64,000 bases of DNA from Paraglaciecola psychrophila 170 (GTDB lineage Bacteria; Pseudomonadota; Gammaproteobacteria; Enterobacterales; Alteromonadaceae), in the NCBI RefSeq assembly GCF_000347635.1, contig NC_020514.1:2480001-2544000 (forward strand). The letters are read 5' to 3'. Of the stretch, positions 61,911-64,000 are shown one piece after another (position 1 is the first letter of the stretch; each line of letters begins with the position of its first letter). The position numbers were made by a program, and so were the translations under genes. Below the pieces are notes generated by a model that was given only the letters and a program-made list of their open reading frames with translations, made no database searches and was not told where the DNA came from.

Positions 61911-64000
61911 ATGGCTTATGTTGTAACACAATCATGTATAGGAAATAAGCATACCGATTGCGTAGACGTTTGTCCTGTTGATGCATTTAGGGAAGGTCCT
62001 GAAATGCTCTACATTGACCCTAATGTATGTATTGATTGCAATGCTTGTATCACAGCATGTCCAGAACGTGCTATTTACTCAGAAAGTTCTGTTCCTAATT
62101 TAATGCGAAATTTTATAGCCTTGAATGCGGAAAAATCTTTAATATATCCTGTAATAACAGAAAGTATTAGCCATAATATTGCAGTATCACCAATGGTTAA
62201 GTTCTCAGGTCATTTTGCAGTCATCGGCTCAGGACCGTCCGGTTTTTATACCGCTGAAGAAATATTTAAACAAATGCCATTAGCTAAAGTCGATATGTTC
62301 GAACGTTTACCAACACCTTTTGGCCTTGTTCGTTATGGGGTTGCTCCAGATCATCCTCGTATTAAATCTGTATCATCTAGCTTTGAGCGTATTGCACAGA
62401 ATGAGCGGTTTCGTTTTTTCGGCAATGTTGAGTTGGGCCGTGATATTCAACGAAACGATTTACTTGACCAGTATGATGCGGTTGTTTATGCAACCGGAGG
62501 CTCTAAAAGTCGACCTTTATCAATTCCGGGGGCTGAATTACCTAATATTTTCGGCTCTTCTACCTTTGTTGGTTGGTATAACGGCCACCCTGATCAAAGT
62601 AAACTTTCTGTAGACTTGTCATCACAGACCGCTGTTGTTATCGGTATGGGGAATGTGGCATTAGATATTGCTCGAATGTTAGTATTATCATCCGAGCAAC
62701 TTGAAAAAACAGACGTTGCAGATGAAGCGTTAAGTGCCTTTAAACAAAGCTCAATACAAGAGGTAATTTTAATAGCTCGTCGGGGTATTGCTGAAGCGGC
62801 TTTCACGCCCAAAGAATTAGAACAATTAATGGGACTTGATGATGTAGACTTAATTATTGATGCTAACGATTTAGCATTAGATCAACAAAAAATTGTTCAT
62901 ACAGAACTACCTGAGTTTAGTGAAGTAAAACAAAACATTAACTTGCTTAAAGTAATTTCTCAACGTCAGCAGTCTGATAATATTCAGCAGAATAAAAAAC
63001 GCATCCGCTTTATATTTTGCCATAGTCCAGACTATATTGATAACGATGTAAATGGGCACAAAACATTACATCTTACCCGTAATGAAATTATTCGAGATGA
63101 TGATGGTCGTATTTCTATTAAAACAACCCGCGAAAAATCACTTATCAATGCCAACCTCATCGTACATGCTATTGGTTATCAAGGTGATGCGATTGAAAAC
63201 GTAGCCTTCGATGAACAACGTGGCGTTATTCTTAATCAACAAGGTCGAGTAGATATTGTTAATCATAGTTCACAAGTTAAGTCCGAAGGGAGTGCTTTAA
63301 ACCAGGAGTATGCCGTTGGGTGGATAAAACGTGGCGCTAGTGGTGTAATAGGCAGTAATAAGCATTGTGCTCAAGATACCGTAAATCAATTAATCACCGA
63401 TTTTGTTGATGCAAATATCTCGTCTGCAAAAGTCGTCCGTCAAGATACTGAGGATTTTCTTGTAGAACGTAACGTTGAATATATAAGTTTTAGCGATTGG
63501 CAATTACTTGATCAATATGAACAAGAGCAAGGACATTTATTAGGCCGGCTACGACGTAAAGTGACTAATATCAAGCGAATGTTAGATATAATTAGGGACA
63601 CTCGCACAGAAAAGTTAGCCAAAGAACAGCAAAGAACAAATTTACCAATTAAAACCCATCTACGAAACTGTACGCTTTGTGAAGCGATGTGCGGTATTCA
63701 AATCAAATATCAAGGCGATAAAATTATATCTATCGCGGGTGATAATGAAGACCCACATAGTGGCGGGCACATTTGTCCTAAAGGCTATTCCTTACAAGAT
63801 TTGCATAACGACCCTGATCGTTTAAAAACACCAATACAAAAAGTTAACGGTCAATGGTTACCCATTAGTTGGGATGATGCATTTGACCGCGTCAGTAAAG
63901 AAATAGTCAATATTCAAAGTCAATATGGTGATGATGCAATTTCCGGGTATTGGGGGAATCCTGCATCTCATAACTTTGGGATATTGACAGCGATAGGTAA
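61911..64000 (+). CDS. Fused ferredoxin - NADPH:ferredoxin reductase - molybdopterin oxidoreductase (3' end outside window)
   Basis: One reading frame without stops runs from ATG 61911 (GGAGATTATT upstream) past the window end, over 696 codons. Residues 1-60 are a 7Fe/8Fe-type ferredoxin (Cys 9, 17, 21, 40, 43, 46, 50). Residues about 100-550 are an adrenodoxin-reductase-type flavoprotein: 'FAVIGSGPSGFYTAEEI' (FAD, about residue 103-119), 'GLVRYGVAPDHPRIKSV', 'VVIGMGNVALDIARML' (NADP, about 242-257), and 'GWIKRGASGVIGSNKH'. From about 580 a bis-MGD molybdoenzyme starts with a [4Fe-4S] site, Cys 587, 590, 594 and 622, and 'ISGYWGNPASHNFGIL'. This could pass electrons from NADPH to a molybdenum centre within one chain. 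Substrate unknown. Confidence 0.9.
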   Translation, partial: MAYVVTQSCIGNKHTDCVDVCPVDAFREGPEMLYIDPNVCIDCNACITACPERAIYSESSVPNLMRNFIALNAEKSLIYPVITESISHNIAVSPMVKFSGHFAVIGSGPSGFYTAEEIFKQMPLAKVDMFERLPTPFGLVRYGVAPDHPRIKSVSSSFERIAQNERFRFFGNVELGRDIQRNDLLDQYDAVVYATGGSKSRPLSIPGAELPNIFGSSTFVGWYNGHPDQSKLSVDLSSQTAVVIGMGNVALDIARMLVLSSEQLEKTDVADEALSAFKQSSIQEVILIARRGIAEAAFTPKELEQLMGLDDVDLIIDANDLALDQQKIVHTELPEFSEVKQNINLLKVISQRQQSDNIQQNKKRIRFIFCHSPDYIDNDVNGHKTLHLTRNEIIRDDDGRISIKTTREKSLINANLIVHAIGYQGDAIENVAFDEQRGVILNQQGRVDIVNHSSQVKSEGSALNQEYAVGWIKRGASGVIGSNKHCAQDTVNQLITDFVDANISSAKVVRQDTEDFLVERNVEYISFSDWQLLDQYEQEQGHLLGRLRRKVTNIKRMLDIIRDTRTEKLAKEQQRTNLPIKTHLRNCTLCEAMCGIQIKYQGDKIISIAGDNEDPHSGGHICPKGYSLQDLHNDPDRLKTPIQKVNGQWLPISWDDAFDRVSKEIVNIQSQYGDDAISGYWGNPASHNFGILTAIG

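Noticed and set aside
1..64000. CRISPR arrays, tRNA and rRNA genes
   Set aside because: No evenly spaced direct repeats and no cloverleaf or rRNA-like stretch was seen on reading; a covariance-model search would be the decisive test.

Overview
The window looks like chromosomal DNA of a marine gammaproteobacterium of the Alteromonadales, closest in feel to the Glaciecola/Paraglaciecola/Alteromonas group. The grounds are an AT-leaning composition, an assimilatory nitrate reductase with a C-terminal BFD domain followed by siroheme methyltransferase and YbiB, a minCDE operon, a prkA-yeaH-spoVR operon, an MgtE transporter, a penicillin-acylase-family enzyme and many small accessory genes. This is inference from gene content; no rRNA, tRNA or CRISPR array was seen.

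Layout. 1-3.4 kb: end of a nitrate-assimilation operon (nasA, cobA, ybiB). 3.5-8.5 kb: a decaying stretch with a frameshifted solute-binding protein, DUF3047 and NTF2-like pseudogenes, and intact Tat-exported TIM-barrel, DUF1499 lipoprotein and HAD-like genes. 8.6-11.1 kb: TauE-like exporter, CbiM-like membrane protein, xthA. 11.2-14.2 kb: an insertion-sequence graveyard, with a defective IS256 element beside an IS30 remnant that sits inside the toxin gene of a yefM-yoeB module. 14.5-24.7 kb: methyltransferase (frameshifted), PhyH dioxygenase, LysR, nucleoside transporter, LysE exporter, and a two-gene ABC exporter preceded by a small putative DNA-binding protein. 24.2-31.1 kb: truncated metallo-hydrolase, lipase lipoprotein, two SDRs, dienoyl-CoA-isomerase-like crotonase, DUF3089 lipoprotein, dead GFA gene. 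31.2-37.4 kb: a CoA-transferase/GNAT fusion overlapping a histone-deacetylase-family gene, aldo/keto reductase, unknown secreted protein. 37.4-44.9 kb: the prkA-DUF444-spoVR operon lying between a full mgtE and a decayed copy of its 3' half. 45.3-56.4 kb: acylase, GNAT, broken YqfB-like gene, carbonic anhydrase, riboflavin-synthase-like protein, DEAD helicase, minCDE, and speD-speE, the latter with a membrane domain. 57-60.3 kb: two hotdog thioesterases (one frameshifted), a REP-associated-type Y1 transposase bounded by inverted repeats, and an esterase truncated at its right edge. 60.8-64 kb: an AraC-type regulator divergent from a very large redox fusion that runs off the window.

Two observations stand out. 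First, the last gene joins in one uninterrupted frame a 7Fe-type ferredoxin, an adrenodoxin-reductase-like NADPH:ferredoxin reductase and a bis-MGD molybdoenzyme, which would be a self-contained NADPH-linked molybdenum oxidoreductase. Second, at least a dozen copies of a roughly 60-base palindromic-ended repeat are scattered through the window, all recognised copies in the same orientation, usually just downstream of gene stops and at the break points of truncated genes. Its end motif is shared with the inverted repeats that bound the Y1 transposase gene, so the repeats may be a non-autonomous family served by that enzyme. Pseudogenes are unusually dense in accessory DNA while the core genes are intact.
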